Positions 38,798-48,026 of a DNA stretch of 64,000 nucleotides are shown in pieces (the stretch's first letter is position 1; every line of letters starts with the position of its first letter). The stretch is from contig NZ_JAHRID010000009.1 of the NCBI RefSeq assembly GCF_019100565.1, forward strand, positions 124,001 through 188,000, written 5' to 3'. Made by a program: the position numbers and the translations under genes. Under the pieces are notes generated by a model. That model worked only from the letters and a program-made list of their open reading frames with translations, had not been told where the DNA came from and did no database searches. The DNA is from Arsukibacterium indicum. Its GTDB lineage: Bacteria > Pseudomonadota > Gammaproteobacteria > Enterobacterales > Alteromonadaceae.

Positions 38798-40141
38798 CTA
38801 TTTTACTTTAAATTTAGCTTTTTTAAGTGGCGCGGTTTTATTATTGCCCAGCACCAGTTCGGCGGGTATGGTAAATGAGAAACTGCTGCCACGACCAGGC
38901 TCGCTAAAAATCATTAACTGGCTGTTATGGCGGGATAAAACGTGCTTAACAATGGCTAAACCCAGGCCGGTACCACCAGTATTACGCGCCCGCGCCTGAT
39001 CCACCCGGTAAAACCGCTCGGTTAAACGTTTAACATGATGTGGCGCTATGCCCTCGCCGGTATCATTTACTGCAAATACCGCCCGTTGATGCTGGCGCTG
39101 CCAGCTGACGGCGATCTCGCCTCCCGCCGGAGTGTATTTAATCGCATTGGTTACCAGGTTAGAGAACGCGCTACGCAGCTCTTCAGTCACGCCGGTAACT
39201 TTTAAGTCTTCTTCAATATGAAAAATGATAGTATGCTGTTTTTCCCGGTTAAGCGCCTGCGCTTCCTGCTCCAGCGAAGCCAGCATAGCCGGTACATCCA
39301 CTTCATCATCAAACTGGACCCGGGCCGAGGCTTCAATCCGCGACAAGGTCAATAATTGCTGCACTAAACCATCCATCCGCCGGGTTTGCTCCAGCATCAC
39401 CGTATGGGCTTTTTGCCACATGGCCGGATCAGGCAAACGCTCCGCATCGATCACCTCCAGGTATCCCTGCAGCACGGTTAGCGGTGTACGCAACTCATGT
39501 GAGACATTTGCGACGAAATCTTTGCGAATTTGCTCCAGCTGTTTTAACTGGGTAATGTCACGGATAATCAGCAGGTACTGTTCACTGCCATAAGGCATCA
39601 TCTTGCATTCCAATACCAGGCTATTGTTGCCGCTGGCACTGATCTCCAGCGGCTGCTGAAACTGCTTCTGCTTTAAAAAACTTTGAAATTCCGGGTTTCG
39701 AACTAAATTATCAATCCGCTGGCCTTCGTCACTGGGCCAGCGCAGCCCCACCAGCATCTGAGCCAGCTTGTTACACCAGACAATAGTCCAGTCGCTGGTC
39801 AGTACCACTACTGCTTCGGGTAACGCCTCGGCACCATCACGGAAACGCCTTACAAGATTACGCAGTTCTTTGCGCTTTCTGCGCTCCCGCCTCTGCTGGT
39901 AATAAATGCCGTCGAAAATTTGTTGCCAGAAGCCTTTGCCTTCCGGCGGGGTAAGCTTTCTGTCATGCCACAACCACTTGGTAATTAAAAACAGGTGTTT
40001 ATAGTTTGACGCCAGCAAGTAAAAACTGAGCAATAACATAAACAGCATGCTCTGGCCAAATGGCCAGCCCAGTAGCCCCGCCAGGGCGAAAAAAAGGAAG
40101 ACTTTGCTGAAAATCTTCCCTTTAGAAAGCTGTGGCCGCAT
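38798..40141 (-). CDS. phoR: Phosphate regulon sensor kinase PhoR
   Basis: 447 residues. Two N-terminal hydrophobic segments (about 12-55) without a large periplasmic loop, a charged linker, a PAS domain (about 95-190, AVVVLTSDWTIVWCNKLA), then HisKA with the H-box FVANVSHELRTPLTVLQGYLE and a HATPase_c domain with N box NLVTNAIKYTP and G boxes DTGEGIAP and GTGLGLAIVKHVL. The lack of a periplasmic sensing domain fits PhoR, which takes its signal from Pst/PhoU. It follows phoB by 5 bp. Confidence 0.95.
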   Translation of the reverse strand: MRPQLSKGKIFSKVFLFFALAGLLGWPFGQSMLFMLLLSFYLLASNYKHLFLITKWLWHDRKLTPPEGKGFWQQIFDGIYYQQRRERRKRKELRNLVRRFRDGAEALPEAVVVLTSDWTIVWCNKLAQMLVGLRWPSDEGQRIDNLVRNPEFQSFLKQKQFQQPLEISASGNNSLVLECKMMPYGSEQYLLIIRDITQLKQLEQIRKDFVANVSHELRTPLTVLQGYLEVIDAERLPDPAMWQKAHTVMLEQTRRMDGLVQQLLTLSRIEASARVQFDDEVDVPAMLASLEQEAQALNREKQHTIIFHIEEDLKVTGVTEELRSAFSNLVTNAIKYTPAGGEIAVSWQRQHQRAVFAVNDTGEGIAPHHVKRLTERFYRVDQARARNTGGTGLGLAIVKHVLSRHNSQLMIFSEPGRGSSFSFTIPAELVLGNNKTAPLKKAKFKVK

Positions 40142-40146
40142 AAAAC

Positions 40147-40833
40147 CTACTTAGCAGAAAAGCGATAGCCTGAGCCCCGCACAGTTTGCACCAGCTTATC
40201 ATGCCCTGCCACAGAAATCGCTTTGCGTAAGCGACGAATATGCACATCGACTGTTCGATCTTCCACGTAAACATTAGTGCCCCAGACATGGTCCAGCAAC
40301 TGCTCGCGGCTGTAAACCCGTTCCTGGTGGGTCATAAAAAAATGCAGTAACCGAAACTCAGTTGGCCCCATATCCAATGGCTGCTGTTCTGCCATGACCC
40401 GGTGTGCTACCGGGTCGAGTTTGAGCCCCTGCACTTCAATAATCTCATCCAGGCTGGTTGGCGAAACCCGGCGAATAACTGCTTTAATCCGGGCCATCAG
40501 CTCCTTCGGTGAAAACGGCTTGGTGACATAATCATCAGCCCCCACTTCCAGGCCGCGTACTTTGTCTTCTTCCTCACCGCGGGCAGTGATCATGATTATC
40601 GGAATATTTCGGGTCAGATCGTGTTGCTTCATTTTCTTAGCAAACTGAATACCGCTGCCTCCCGGGATCATCCAGTCCAGCAGCACCAAATCCGGATAAG
40701 GTTCAATCAGTTGGTTCACCGCGCTTGGGAAGTCCTCGGCCGTTATAGCCTGATAACCATTTTGTTCCAGTACAAAGCACAACATATCGCGGATCGGGGC
40801 TTCATCTTCCACCACCAGGATCTTTCTTGCCAT
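40147..40833 (-). CDS. phoB: Phosphate regulon response regulator PhoB
   Basis: OmpR-family regulator, 228 residues from [16 protein letters not shown]; a GTG 12 bp upstream also keeps the frame. The receiver domain has acidic pocket residues in VVEDEAP, phosphoacceptor aspartate in [10 protein letters not shown], and lysine in [11 protein letters not shown]. The winged-helix C-terminal domain has [16 protein letters not shown] and [17 protein letters not shown], ending in the PhoB-like [13 protein letters not shown] good Pho box lies 80 bp upstream, so autoregulation is likely. Confidence 0.96.
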   Translation of the reverse strand: MARKILVVEDEAPIRDMLCFVLEQNGYQAITAEDFPSAVNQLIEPYPDLVLLDWMIPGGSGIQFAKKMKQHDLTRNIPIIMITARGEEEDKVRGLEVGADDYVTKPFSPKELMARIKAVIRRVSPTSLDEIIEVQGLKLDPVAHRVMAEQQPLDMGPTEFRLLHFFMTHQERVYSREQLLDHVWGTNVYVEDRTVDVHIRRLRKAISVAGHDKLVQTVRGSGYRFSAK

Positions 40834-40912
40834 AGGGTTCACCACATTCTGTTAGCCGGCGTTACTACCGGACGGTTCTAACTGTCTCTGTTACCTAGTA
40901 TTACTGCAGTTT

Positions 40913-40930
40913 ATGACATTTTTATGAAAA
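40913..40930 (-). promoter_or_regulatory. Pho box upstream of phoB
   Basis: Minus-strand read TTTTCAT-AAAA-ATGTCAT: heptamers 5/7 and 6/7 to CTGTCAT, exact 11-bp spacing, AAAA linker; 15 of 18 positions agree with the E. coli consensus. 80 bp before the phoB ATG. Confidence 0.75.
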
Positions 40931-41095
40931 CACGAGGTTAATCTTGGTTCGCCACAAAACCCGCACCAACCAGAACAACTTAGTAACAATCATCACAATA
41001 TTTAAACCTCACGCTTGCGGTAGTTGCATGACAGTAAAATGAATTTTTTTTGACAGTTCTGGCACCAGACCAAAGCCCGGTGGCACTTGCCCACA

Positions 41096-41135
41096 CTGTA
41101 ACTTAGGCGTCGCATTACTGTAATAAAAGCGTCAT
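41096..41135 (+). promoter_or_regulatory. Tandem Pho boxes upstream of the lipoprotein/TonB-receptor pair
   Basis: Four heptamers start every 11 bp: CTGTAAC (41096), GCGTCGC (41107), CTGTAAT (41118) and GCGTCAT (41129). The last two with the AAAA linker agree with the E. coli Pho box at 15 of 18 positions. They end 66 bp before the chosen lipoprotein start and read toward it. Confidence 0.7.
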
Positions 41136-41201
41136 TCGTCTGCTGTAGGGTGCCTGCAACTTGATTGGCAACACCTACAACAACTCAACGGAGAGATGGT
41201 A

Positions 41202-43889
41202 ATGGCTTTACGCAAACTGTTAAAACTAAGCGCAATCGCGTCTGCATTAATATTGGCCGGCTGCGGTGGCGACTTGGTAGTTAATGCTGGTGGCAATAAC
41301 AACGGTGGCGGCAATGGCGGCGGCGGTGGTACTCCTCCACCGGTGACTTCTGATTGCCCGGCATTTGCAACTGAAGGCGACAGCCTGGCCGGCGTTGACC
41401 TGCCAGTATGTGAAATCAGCGGCACCATTACCAGCGACACCCGCCTGAGCAATGATATTGCCTGGTCATTAAGCGGTAAAGTAACGGTAGGTAACGACAA
41501 CGCTGACAGCGCTACCCTGACCATTGAGCCAGGTACATTTGTGTTTGGTAAAAGTGGCGCCGACTATCTGGTCATTGCCCGGGGTTCAAAAATCCAGGCT
41601 GTCGGTACCGTCGACGCACCTATCATTATGACGTCAGTAAATGACATGCTTGGCTTGTCAGATAATGAATCTTCAGCAGAATGGGGTGGCTTAGTATTAC
41701 TGGGCAACGCACCAAGCAACAAATGTGACCAGGCTGCACTTGCCAGCTGCGAAATTCAGGCAGAAGGTGAAGCCGGCCCCTACGGCGGTGCTGATCCGGA
41801 AGATGACAGCGGCGCTCTTAAGTACGTGCAGGTGCGCTATGCCGGTTTTGAAGTTATCCCGGACAACGAATTAAACGGTATCACTTTTGCCGGCGTTGGT
41901 CGCGGAACTGAAGTTGAGTATATTCAGGTACATAACAATTTAGATGACGGCGTGGAATTCTTTGGCGGTACGGTAGACGCCAAATACGTGGTACTGACAG
42001 GCAACCGTGACGATTCGCTGGACTGGGCAGATGGCTGGACTGGCCGGATGCAGCACGTGTTAGTGCGTCATAACCCTAATAATACTAAAGCAAACCGTGG
42101 TATTGAAGCCGACAACCAGTCAGGTAACTTTACCGCTGAACCGGTATCCAAGCCGCGGATTGCTAACATGACCATCATTGGCAATAACTTCGATGGTGAG
42201 GATGATTCAGAAGGCGTATTACTGCGCGCCGGTACTGCCGGCGAGTTGTACAACTTTATTGTCACCGGCCCGGCAGGTATGGGTGAGTGCTTTGAAATAA
42301 ACTCTGCTGAATCGGTAACTAACGCCGGTAATGGCGAAATTATCTTCCGCAATTCTATTCTAGACTGTGCAGAGCCAACCAAAAACTCTACAGATGACGC
42401 GGGTAACGTCACGCTGGATGCCAATGCCTGGTTCCGCGCTCAGCCGGGCAACATTATTGGTGATGCCTTACTGGGCGGCTATATCCCTGCGCCGAATTCT
42501 CCTGCGCTTGGCAATGGTTATAACGTAGCTAACAACGTTGACAGCTGGTTTGACAATGTCGATTACATTGGTGCCTTTGATGGTGAAAACGACTGGACGG
42601 TAGGCTGGACGGTTGGCCTTCACCCGGAAGATGATTTAGCTGCCTGCCCTGCTGGCACCAGTGAAGTTAACAGCTTATCAGGCCGCTTAAACTGCCAGTT
42701 AACTGGTGACATAACAGCTAACGTGACCCTGGCTGCGGGTGCTGATTATGTGTTAAGTGGCCGGGTGCGGATTGGGGTTGATAAAACCACCTCCGCCACC
42801 CTGACCGTTGAGCCAGGTGTGCGCATTTACGGAAAATCAGGTGCTGACTTCCTGGTGGTTACCCGCGGCTCAAAAATTGAGGCCAATGGTACCGCTGCCA
42901 ACCCTATCGTCATGACCTCAGTGCAGGACATTATCGGTTCGCCAACCGCAGCTGGTCAGTGGGGTGGTTTAGTACTACTGGGCAACGCGCCAAGCAACAA
43001 ATGTAACCAGGCGGATTTAGCCAGCTGTGAAATTCAGGCAGAGGGTGAAGCCGGCCCATACGGTGGTGCAGACGCAGACGATAACAGCGGTACTTTAAAT
43101 TATGTAGTGGTTAAACATGCCGGTTTTGAAGTTATCCCGGATAACGAATTAAACGGTATCACCTTTGCCGGCGTGGGCTCAGGTACTCAGTGCTCAAACA
43201 TTCAGGTACACCAGAATGTGGATGACGGTATCGAAATGTTCGGCGGCAGCGTCAGCTGTAAAAACGTGGTGTTAACCGCTAACGGTGATGACTCAGTAGA
43301 CTGGGCAGATGGCTGGAACGGTAAACTGCAATTCGTGCTGGTTAAACATGCTGCCGATGGTGCCAAAGCTAACCGTGGTATTGAAGCAGATAACCAGTCT
43401 GGTAATTTCACCGCCACGCCGGTATCAAACCCAACCATCGCCAACATGACCATTATTGGTAACAGCTTTGACGGTGACGATGACTCAGAAGGCGTATTAC
43501 TGCGCGCCGGCACCAATGCTCAGCTGGCTAACTTCGTTATCACCGGCCCTGAGACCATGGGCGAATGTCTGGAATTTGATTCAGACGAAACCAAAGCGCT
43601 GGCAGCGGCCGGTTCATTAACCATGACCCACTCTGTCATTGCCTGTGCCGAACCATTCAAAGGCGACCTGGGTAACGGTACTACCACTGAACAGTGGTTC
43701 CTGGGCCAGGAAGGCAATAGTGTGGCAGCGAACCAGGCTGCGGTTTTAGACGGTATCTTTACCATTGACGCCACCGCACCAAAAGATATGTCTGCGCTTG
43801 ATAGTTTCTTTGAAGCAGTGGACTTTGTCGGTGCTGTTGAAGCGGGTAATGACTGGACTGCTGGCTGGACAGTTGGCTTAGACGACTAA
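41202..43889 (+). CDS. Large lipoprotein of two tandem beta-helix-like repeats, Pho-controlled
   Basis: 895 residues from MALRKLLKLSAIAS (GGAGAG upstream), with lipobox LAGC, Cys20-Gly-Gly, then a Gly/Asn/Pro linker. The mature part is an internal duplication: repeat 1 (about residues 52-465) and repeat 2 (about 480-895) share long near-identical stretches such as WGGLVLLGNAPSNKC, ASCEIQAEGEAGPYGGAD, GFEVIPDNELNGITFAGVG and RGIEADNQSGNFTA. Many NxxI/V strands of even length suggest a right-handed parallel beta helix, and there are many acidic and conserved cysteine residues. It precedes a TonB-dependent receptor. I do not recognise a catalytic site; surface binding or processing of a phosphorus source is inference. 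Confidence 0.8.
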   Translation: MALRKLLKLSAIASALILAGCGGDLVVNAGGNNNGGGNGGGGGTPPPVTSDCPAFATEGDSLAGVDLPVCEISGTITSDTRLSNDIAWSLSGKVTVGNDNADSATLTIEPGTFVFGKSGADYLVIARGSKIQAVGTVDAPIIMTSVNDMLGLSDNESSAEWGGLVLLGNAPSNKCDQAALASCEIQAEGEAGPYGGADPEDDSGALKYVQVRYAGFEVIPDNELNGITFAGVGRGTEVEYIQVHNNLDDGVEFFGGTVDAKYVVLTGNRDDSLDWADGWTGRMQHVLVRHNPNNTKANRGIEADNQSGNFTAEPVSKPRIANMTIIGNNFDGEDDSEGVLLRAGTAGELYNFIVTGPAGMGECFEINSAESVTNAGNGEIIFRNSILDCAEPTKNSTDDAGNVTLDANAWFRAQPGNIIGDALLGGYIPAPNSPALGNGYNVANNVDSWFDNVDYIGAFDGENDWTVGWTVGLHPEDDLAACPAGTSEVNSLSGRLNCQLTGDITANVTLAAGADYVLSGRVRIGVDKTTSATLTVEPGVRIYGKSGADFLVVTRGSKIEANGTAANPIVMTSVQDIIGSPTAAGQWGGLVLLGNAPSNKCNQADLASCEIQAEGEAGPYGGADADDNSGTLNYVVVKHAGFEVIPDNELNGITFAGVGSGTQCSNIQVHQNVDDGIEMFGGSVSCKNVVLTANGDDSVDWADGWNGKLQFVLVKHAADGAKANRGIEADNQSGNFTATPVSNPTIANMTIIGNSFDGDDDSEGVLLRAGTNAQLANFVITGPETMGECLEFDSDETKALAAAGSLTMTHSVIACAEPFKGDLGNGTTTEQWFLGQEGNSVAANQAAVLDGIFTIDATAPKDMSALDSFFEAVDFVGAVEAGNDWTAGWTVGLDD

Positions 43890-43896
43890 GCAAATC

Positions 43897-43928
43897 GGCA
43901 CTGCCGGGGCAACCCGGCAGTGCCTTTT
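43897..43928 (+). terminator. Terminator between lipoprotein and TonB-receptor genes
   Basis: 12-bp stem GGCACTGCCGGG/CCCGGCAGTGCC with a GCAA loop, then TTTTCTT. As no separate promoter is evident for the receptor, it may act as a partial attenuator inside the pair. Confidence 0.82.
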
Positions 43929-43991
43929 CTTATTCAGACTATCGATACACCAAGACTAGTAACCGTTTTAAGCTGATAGGACAACGTTCAG

Positions 43992-46652
43992 ATGAGCAGC
44001 ATTCAAAAATTTAGTTTCAGCCGTGTTGGCCGCAGTGTACTACTGGCCTTAGGCACGACCACTGCGATGATGTCGTTAAATACCATTGCACAAGAAACGC
44101 CAGAACCCACTCAAGCCGGGCAGGAAGAAGTAGAACGCATTGCTGTATCCGGCCGCCTGATGAGCTCTGCTGCCTCTGCTGCTGCAGAACGTCGAGAGCA
44201 AGCCTATGTAGCAGAAGTACTCGGTATGGAACAAATCTCCCGGGCCGGTGACAGCAATGCTGCAGCCGCCCTGCGCCGGGTTACCGGCTTAACCCTGGTA
44301 AAAGATAAGTTTATTTATGTTCGCGGTTTAGGTGAACGTTATTCCAGTACCTTACTAAATGGTGCCATGGTGCCAAGCCCGGACCCTACCCGTAATGTTA
44401 TTCCGCTGGACATGTTTCCGGCCGGTATTATCGAAAGTTTAGTAGTACAAAAAGCCTACTCACCAGAGCTGCCGGCGGCCTTTGGTGGTGGTAATGTTAA
44501 TATTCGCACCACTGCAATTCCACTGCAAACCAGTTTTAATGTCTCAGTGGGTACCGGCTATAACAGCCTGAACAGCGATGATGGTTTTGAGTATGCCGGT
44601 GGGGGTGATGACTGGCGCGGTAAAGACGATGGCCAGCGCAGCATTTCTGCCGAGCTTGCCAGCGCCCAGCAACAATATGGCATTCTTACCCCAATTAATA
44701 TTGCCGAAGCCTTAGGCGGTATCAACGCCGGCAATCTGGCACAGGCTGAAACAATAGTGCGCGAGCTGGGTACTGCGTTTAACCGCGATATTGATATCAG
44801 CCGCACTACAGTTAAACCAGATTTCGACGCCAGTGCCTCGTTTGGCACCCGCTTCGACCTGACCAAAAATGTGGTTTTCGGGGTAATGACCGGCCTTAGC
44901 TACGACAGATCCACTCAGAATATTGAAGAGCGTGAACGCTACTATTCAGTATCGGGCGATAACCTGGTACCGCTGAATCGTTACGATGATATCAAAGGCA
45001 CTGAACATCAGGTAAAACTGTCAGGCATGCTGAACTTTGGTTTAGAGCTGGGGGTGGATCACCGGCTGGAAACCTCGACCATTTACCTGAGCGACACCAA
45101 AGATGAAATAAAAATTAAAAACGGCGACAGTATCGAAACCATTAACGAGACTAACCGTTCTAATACCGATACCAGCATTTTATATGAAGAGCGCACCAAG
45201 CTGAGCAATCAGTTGCGTGGTAAGCATAACTTTCCGTTCTTAATGGACCTGGCAGTAGACTGGCAATATACCGACGCTAAAGCACGGCGCAATGCACCGG
45301 GTGAAGTGGAGTATCGTTACCTGAATGAGACTCAGGATGATGGTTCGGTGTTCTCGTTTTTACGCCGCAACCAGAATGCCGTAAACTACAGTTTCAGTGA
45401 TATGAAAGATAACACTGAAAACCTCAGCTGGAATGCGACATTACCACTGACCCTGGGCAAAGCCGAAATAACCTTCAGCGGTGGCTACAGTTACTTTGAG
45501 CGCAGCCGGAATGCCCAGACCGATCGTTTTAACTTTGATACCGTGGGTTTCAGCCTGGAGCAACTGTCGGGTAGCTTCTCGGAAATTTTCTCTGATAGTA
45601 ATATTTTAAACCCGGCTAATCGCTTTAAAATTTCCAACGTTACCACTCAGGCCGATGACTATCTGGCAGCGCAGATGATTGATGCCGGCTACGGCGCACT
45701 GGAAATTAACTACGACTACTTGCTACGGTTAAACATTGGTGTGCGATACGAAGATTTTAAACAAATCTCGTTACCCTTGGGTGCTGATGGCAACGTCAGC
45801 GGCAATGTCACTGATTCAGTATTACTGGAAGACGGTTTTTACCCGGCGCTGTCATTAACCTGGTTTGTTAATGACGATTTACAAGCCCGCTTTGGCTACA
45901 GTAAAACGGTAGTACGGCCAGACTTACGGGAAGTGACCCCGGTATTATACGTTGACCCGTTAACCGACTTTAAAGTAACCGGTTTTGCCGGCCTGAAAAG
46001 CACCGACATTGGCAGTTTTGATGCCCGCTTAGAATGGTACTACGATACCAGTAATTACAGCTTTGGCTTGTTTTACAAAGATCTGGAAAACCCGATAGAG
46101 GCTATCGAACTGTCTGGTTCCGATGGTAACTTGCTGATGTCATTCCGTAATGCCCAAAGCGGCAAGGTGTATGGTGCGGAAGCTGAATTTTTACAGCAAC
46201 TGGATATGTTCAGCGGCGAGTTCGGTAAATTTGCCAATAACTTCTTTTTAGCCGGCAACCTGACAGTCAGTGAGTCTGAAATCAGCATTCAACCCTTCCC
46301 GGGCGCCGATTTAACCAACCTGACCCGGGGTTTAAGCGGCCACTCTAAGTATGTTGCTAACCTGCAACTGGGTTTTGACTCTGACGACAACAAGCATAAT
46401 GCCACCCTTACCTATAACGTATTTGGTAAGCGGATTGCCTTTGCTGGTGTTAACGACAAAGATGATGCCTTTGAGCAGCCGTTTAATTCACTGGATTTCA
46501 CTTACGGTTATACGCCGCTGGAAAATATGACGGTAAAACTTGGTCTGAAAAACTTATTGGATGAAGACGTAGAAATTCTGCAACAGGGTGAAATTCTGCA
46601 GCAACGGACTGAAGGACAGAGCTATAGTTTAAGCTTTTCTTACAGATATTAG
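43992..46652 (+). CDS. TonB-dependent outer-membrane receptor
   Basis: 886 residues with a signal peptide ending SLNTIAQE, a short TonB-box-like VERIAVSGR (about 48-56), then a plug domain (AALRRVTGLTLVKDKFIYVRGLGERYSSTLLNGAMVP-type, split here) and a 22-strand barrel. The C terminus YSLSFSYRY ends in an aromatic, as expected for outer-membrane insertion. The plug style with a VVQKAYSPELPAAFGGGNVNI region is of the carbohydrate/oligomer-type receptors rather than classic siderophore receptors. It follows the Pho-controlled lipoprotein after a terminator. The substrate is unknown. Confidence 0.9.
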   Translation: MSSIQKFSFSRVGRSVLLALGTTTAMMSLNTIAQETPEPTQAGQEEVERIAVSGRLMSSAASAAAERREQAYVAEVLGMEQISRAGDSNAAAALRRVTGLTLVKDKFIYVRGLGERYSSTLLNGAMVPSPDPTRNVIPLDMFPAGIIESLVVQKAYSPELPAAFGGGNVNIRTTAIPLQTSFNVSVGTGYNSLNSDDGFEYAGGGDDWRGKDDGQRSISAELASAQQQYGILTPINIAEALGGINAGNLAQAETIVRELGTAFNRDIDISRTTVKPDFDASASFGTRFDLTKNVVFGVMTGLSYDRSTQNIEERERYYSVSGDNLVPLNRYDDIKGTEHQVKLSGMLNFGLELGVDHRLETSTIYLSDTKDEIKIKNGDSIETINETNRSNTDTSILYEERTKLSNQLRGKHNFPFLMDLAVDWQYTDAKARRNAPGEVEYRYLNETQDDGSVFSFLRRNQNAVNYSFSDMKDNTENLSWNATLPLTLGKAEITFSGGYSYFERSRNAQTDRFNFDTVGFSLEQLSGSFSEIFSDSNILNPANRFKISNVTTQADDYLAAQMIDAGYGALEINYDYLLRLNIGVRYEDFKQISLPLGADGNVSGNVTDSVLLEDGFYPALSLTWFVNDDLQARFGYSKTVVRPDLREVTPVLYVDPLTDFKVTGFAGLKSTDIGSFDARLEWYYDTSNYSFGLFYKDLENPIEAIELSGSDGNLLMSFRNAQSGKVYGAEAEFLQQLDMFSGEFGKFANNFFLAGNLTVSESEISIQPFPGADLTNLTRGLSGHSKYVANLQLGFDSDDNKHNATLTYNVFGKRIAFAGVNDKDDAFEQPFNSLDFTYGYTPLENMTVKLGLKNLLDEDVEILQQGEILQQRTEGQSYSLSFSYRY

Positions 46653-46665
46653 CAATGCAAACGGC

Positions 46666-46698
46666 AAAGGCCACCGTATGATTACGGTGGCCTTTTTT
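46666..46698. terminator. Bidirectional terminator between the TonB receptor and ompW
   Basis: 13-bp perfect stem AAAGGCCACCGTA/TACGGTGGCCTTT with a TGAT loop; T runs on both strands. It serves two convergent genes. Confidence 0.9.
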
Positions 46699-46701
46699 AG
46701 T

Positions 46702-47409
46702 TTAAAAATAATATTTAACGCCTAACATACTGACCAAAGGGTCTATCTGAACGTTAACTTTCTGTATTGCTGTATTATTTAATCTCACTTCAGCATCCGT
46801 TTCGATATCAATCATGCTAAACATAAGATGCACGCCCCACTGCTGGTTTATCCGCCAGTCGAAGCCAGCCTGATAAGCTAACCCAAAGCTGGCGTCTAAA
46901 TTCAGTGATAAAGTGTCTTGTGTATTTGCAACACCAAGGTCAGTCAGCGCCTGTCGCAGTTCATCGGAAACTGACTCCTGGAAAAAATGCGTGTAATTGA
47001 TGCCAACACCAATAAAGGGCATAAAATCAGTCGTTGAAGTTAGCGGATAGAAACGGGCAAATATGGTAGGCGGTAAGTGTTTTGTATCGCCAATTGCCAG
47101 GCCATCTATTGCTGAACCGGCAACACGAATATTATGCGAAAAAGGTGTCGCAGCCACCACGCTGGCCGACCAGTACCGATTAAAGGAGTAATCAACAGTA
47201 ATACCAAGCTGAGTGTTGTCATTTACCGTAACTGAGGTAGACCCCGAGGGCAATGCCGCCACCTGCTCAACCACGTTAAGGTTACTGCTACTGGCATCGG
47301 GAGCCACAGTAATAGGCCCAACATTTACAGACCACTGCGCCTGAGCGTTAAACGCAGAAAAGCTAATAACAGCGAAAGCAATCAAGGTTTTCTTGTTTTC
47401 AATCATCAT
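46702..47409 (-). CDS. ompW: OmpW-family outer-membrane protein
   Basis: 235 residues with a signal peptide ending AFNAQAQ, then an eight-stranded barrel pattern. OmpW signatures: LGITVDYSFNRYWSASVVAATPFSHNI, the GDTKHLPPTIFARFYP segment, PFIGVGINYTHFF, and the terminal aromatic strand MLGVKYYF. OmpW proteins form a narrow hydrophobic channel for small hydrophobic molecules; the physiological cargo is uncertain. A terminator lies between it and the gene upstream, so its promoter, if any, is very close to the ATG. Confidence 0.88.
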   Translation of the reverse strand: MMIENKKTLIAFAVISFSAFNAQAQWSVNVGPITVAPDASSSNLNVVEQVAALPSGSTSVTVNDNTQLGITVDYSFNRYWSASVVAATPFSHNIRVAGSAIDGLAIGDTKHLPPTIFARFYPLTSTTDFMPFIGVGINYTHFFQESVSDELRQALTDLGVANTQDTLSLNLDASFGLAYQAGFDWRINQQWGVHLMFSMIDIETDAEVRLNNTAIQKVNVQIDPLVSMLGVKYYF

Positions 47410-47426
47410 TAATTCTCAGGAAAAAT

Positions 47427-47458
47427 TAAAAAAAACCCCTTTTCAAACGAAAAGGGGT
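47427..47458 (-). terminator. Terminator after the CaMKII-AD-like gene
   Basis: Perfect 10-bp stem ACCCCTTTTC/GAAAAGGGGT followed on the minus strand by a run of Ts; 7 bp after that gene's stop. Confidence 0.88.
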
Positions 47459-47465
47459 AGACAGG

Positions 47466-48026
47466 TCAGTTTGCCGCGTAAGGCAATGACGAGTGATGGA
47501 GAACTATACGAAGCTTACCTTCGGCGTCTTTCTTAAAGCCCCAGGTTTTATCGACAGTAGTGGTATTGCCAGCTTTGTCGGTAACATGAACATGGCCCAT
47601 AGTTAACGCCAGGTCGCCGTTTAAATAAACGCCTGCGTTTTCATATTCATATTTTTTCCAGCCTTTCAAGGCAAAGCCGCCATCCTGAGCGAAGTTTTTG
47701 TCACCGGCAACAAAATAAGACAAGGCGCCATCATAGGTAGTTCGAAAGGTTTGCTCGCCGTTTGCCAGCGTTGGTTTAAATAATACGGCGCCCATATTGT
47801 AACCATAAGCAGCATCCAGCACTTGTTTTGCTAAAGCTTTGGCAGCCGCAGCGCCTTTTTGCTCGTGCGTGTTACTGATATTTATCAGCGCCTCGCCCCA
47901 AGCTTGCTGAGCTGCTTTTACTTCTGCAAGCGTAATACTGTTATTTACAACTTTTTCAGCAAATGCAGCAGATGAAAACAATACTGCGGCGGCACATAAC
48001 GTTACTTTATTTAGAGCTAGTTTCAT
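47466..48026 (-). CDS. Exported CaMKII-association-domain-like (SnoaL/NTF2 fold) protein
   Basis: 186 residues from MKLALNKVTLCAAA, with GTGAGG upstream. A signal peptide is clear (cleavage after SSAAFA). The mature part resembles NTF2-like folds: an N-terminal helix with AQQAWGEALINI, strand TYDGALSYFVAGDKNFAQDGGFALKGWKKYEYEN, and the ending GKLRIVLHHSSLPY typical of CaMKII-association-domain proteins. Some databases label such proteins phosphoribosyl-AMP cyclohydrolase, which its sequence does not support. The function is unknown. It is downstream of a two-component system, 119 bp away on the same strand. Confidence 0.72.
   Translation of the reverse strand: MKLALNKVTLCAAAVLFSSAAFAEKVVNNSITLAEVKAAQQAWGEALINISNTHEQKGAAAAKALAKQVLDAAYGYNMGAVLFKPTLANGEQTFRTTYDGALSYFVAGDKNFAQDGGFALKGWKKYEYENAGVYLNGDLALTMGHVHVTDKAGNTTTVDKTWGFKKDAEGKLRIVLHHSSLPYAAN

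Larger units (their letters stand above)
40834..41201. other. Divergent control region between phoB and the lipoprotein gene
   Basis: 368 bp without a gene. It contains one Pho box facing phoB (40913-40930) and an 11-bp-periodic repeat array facing the lipoprotein gene (41096-41135). No open frame of note. Confidence 0.7.
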
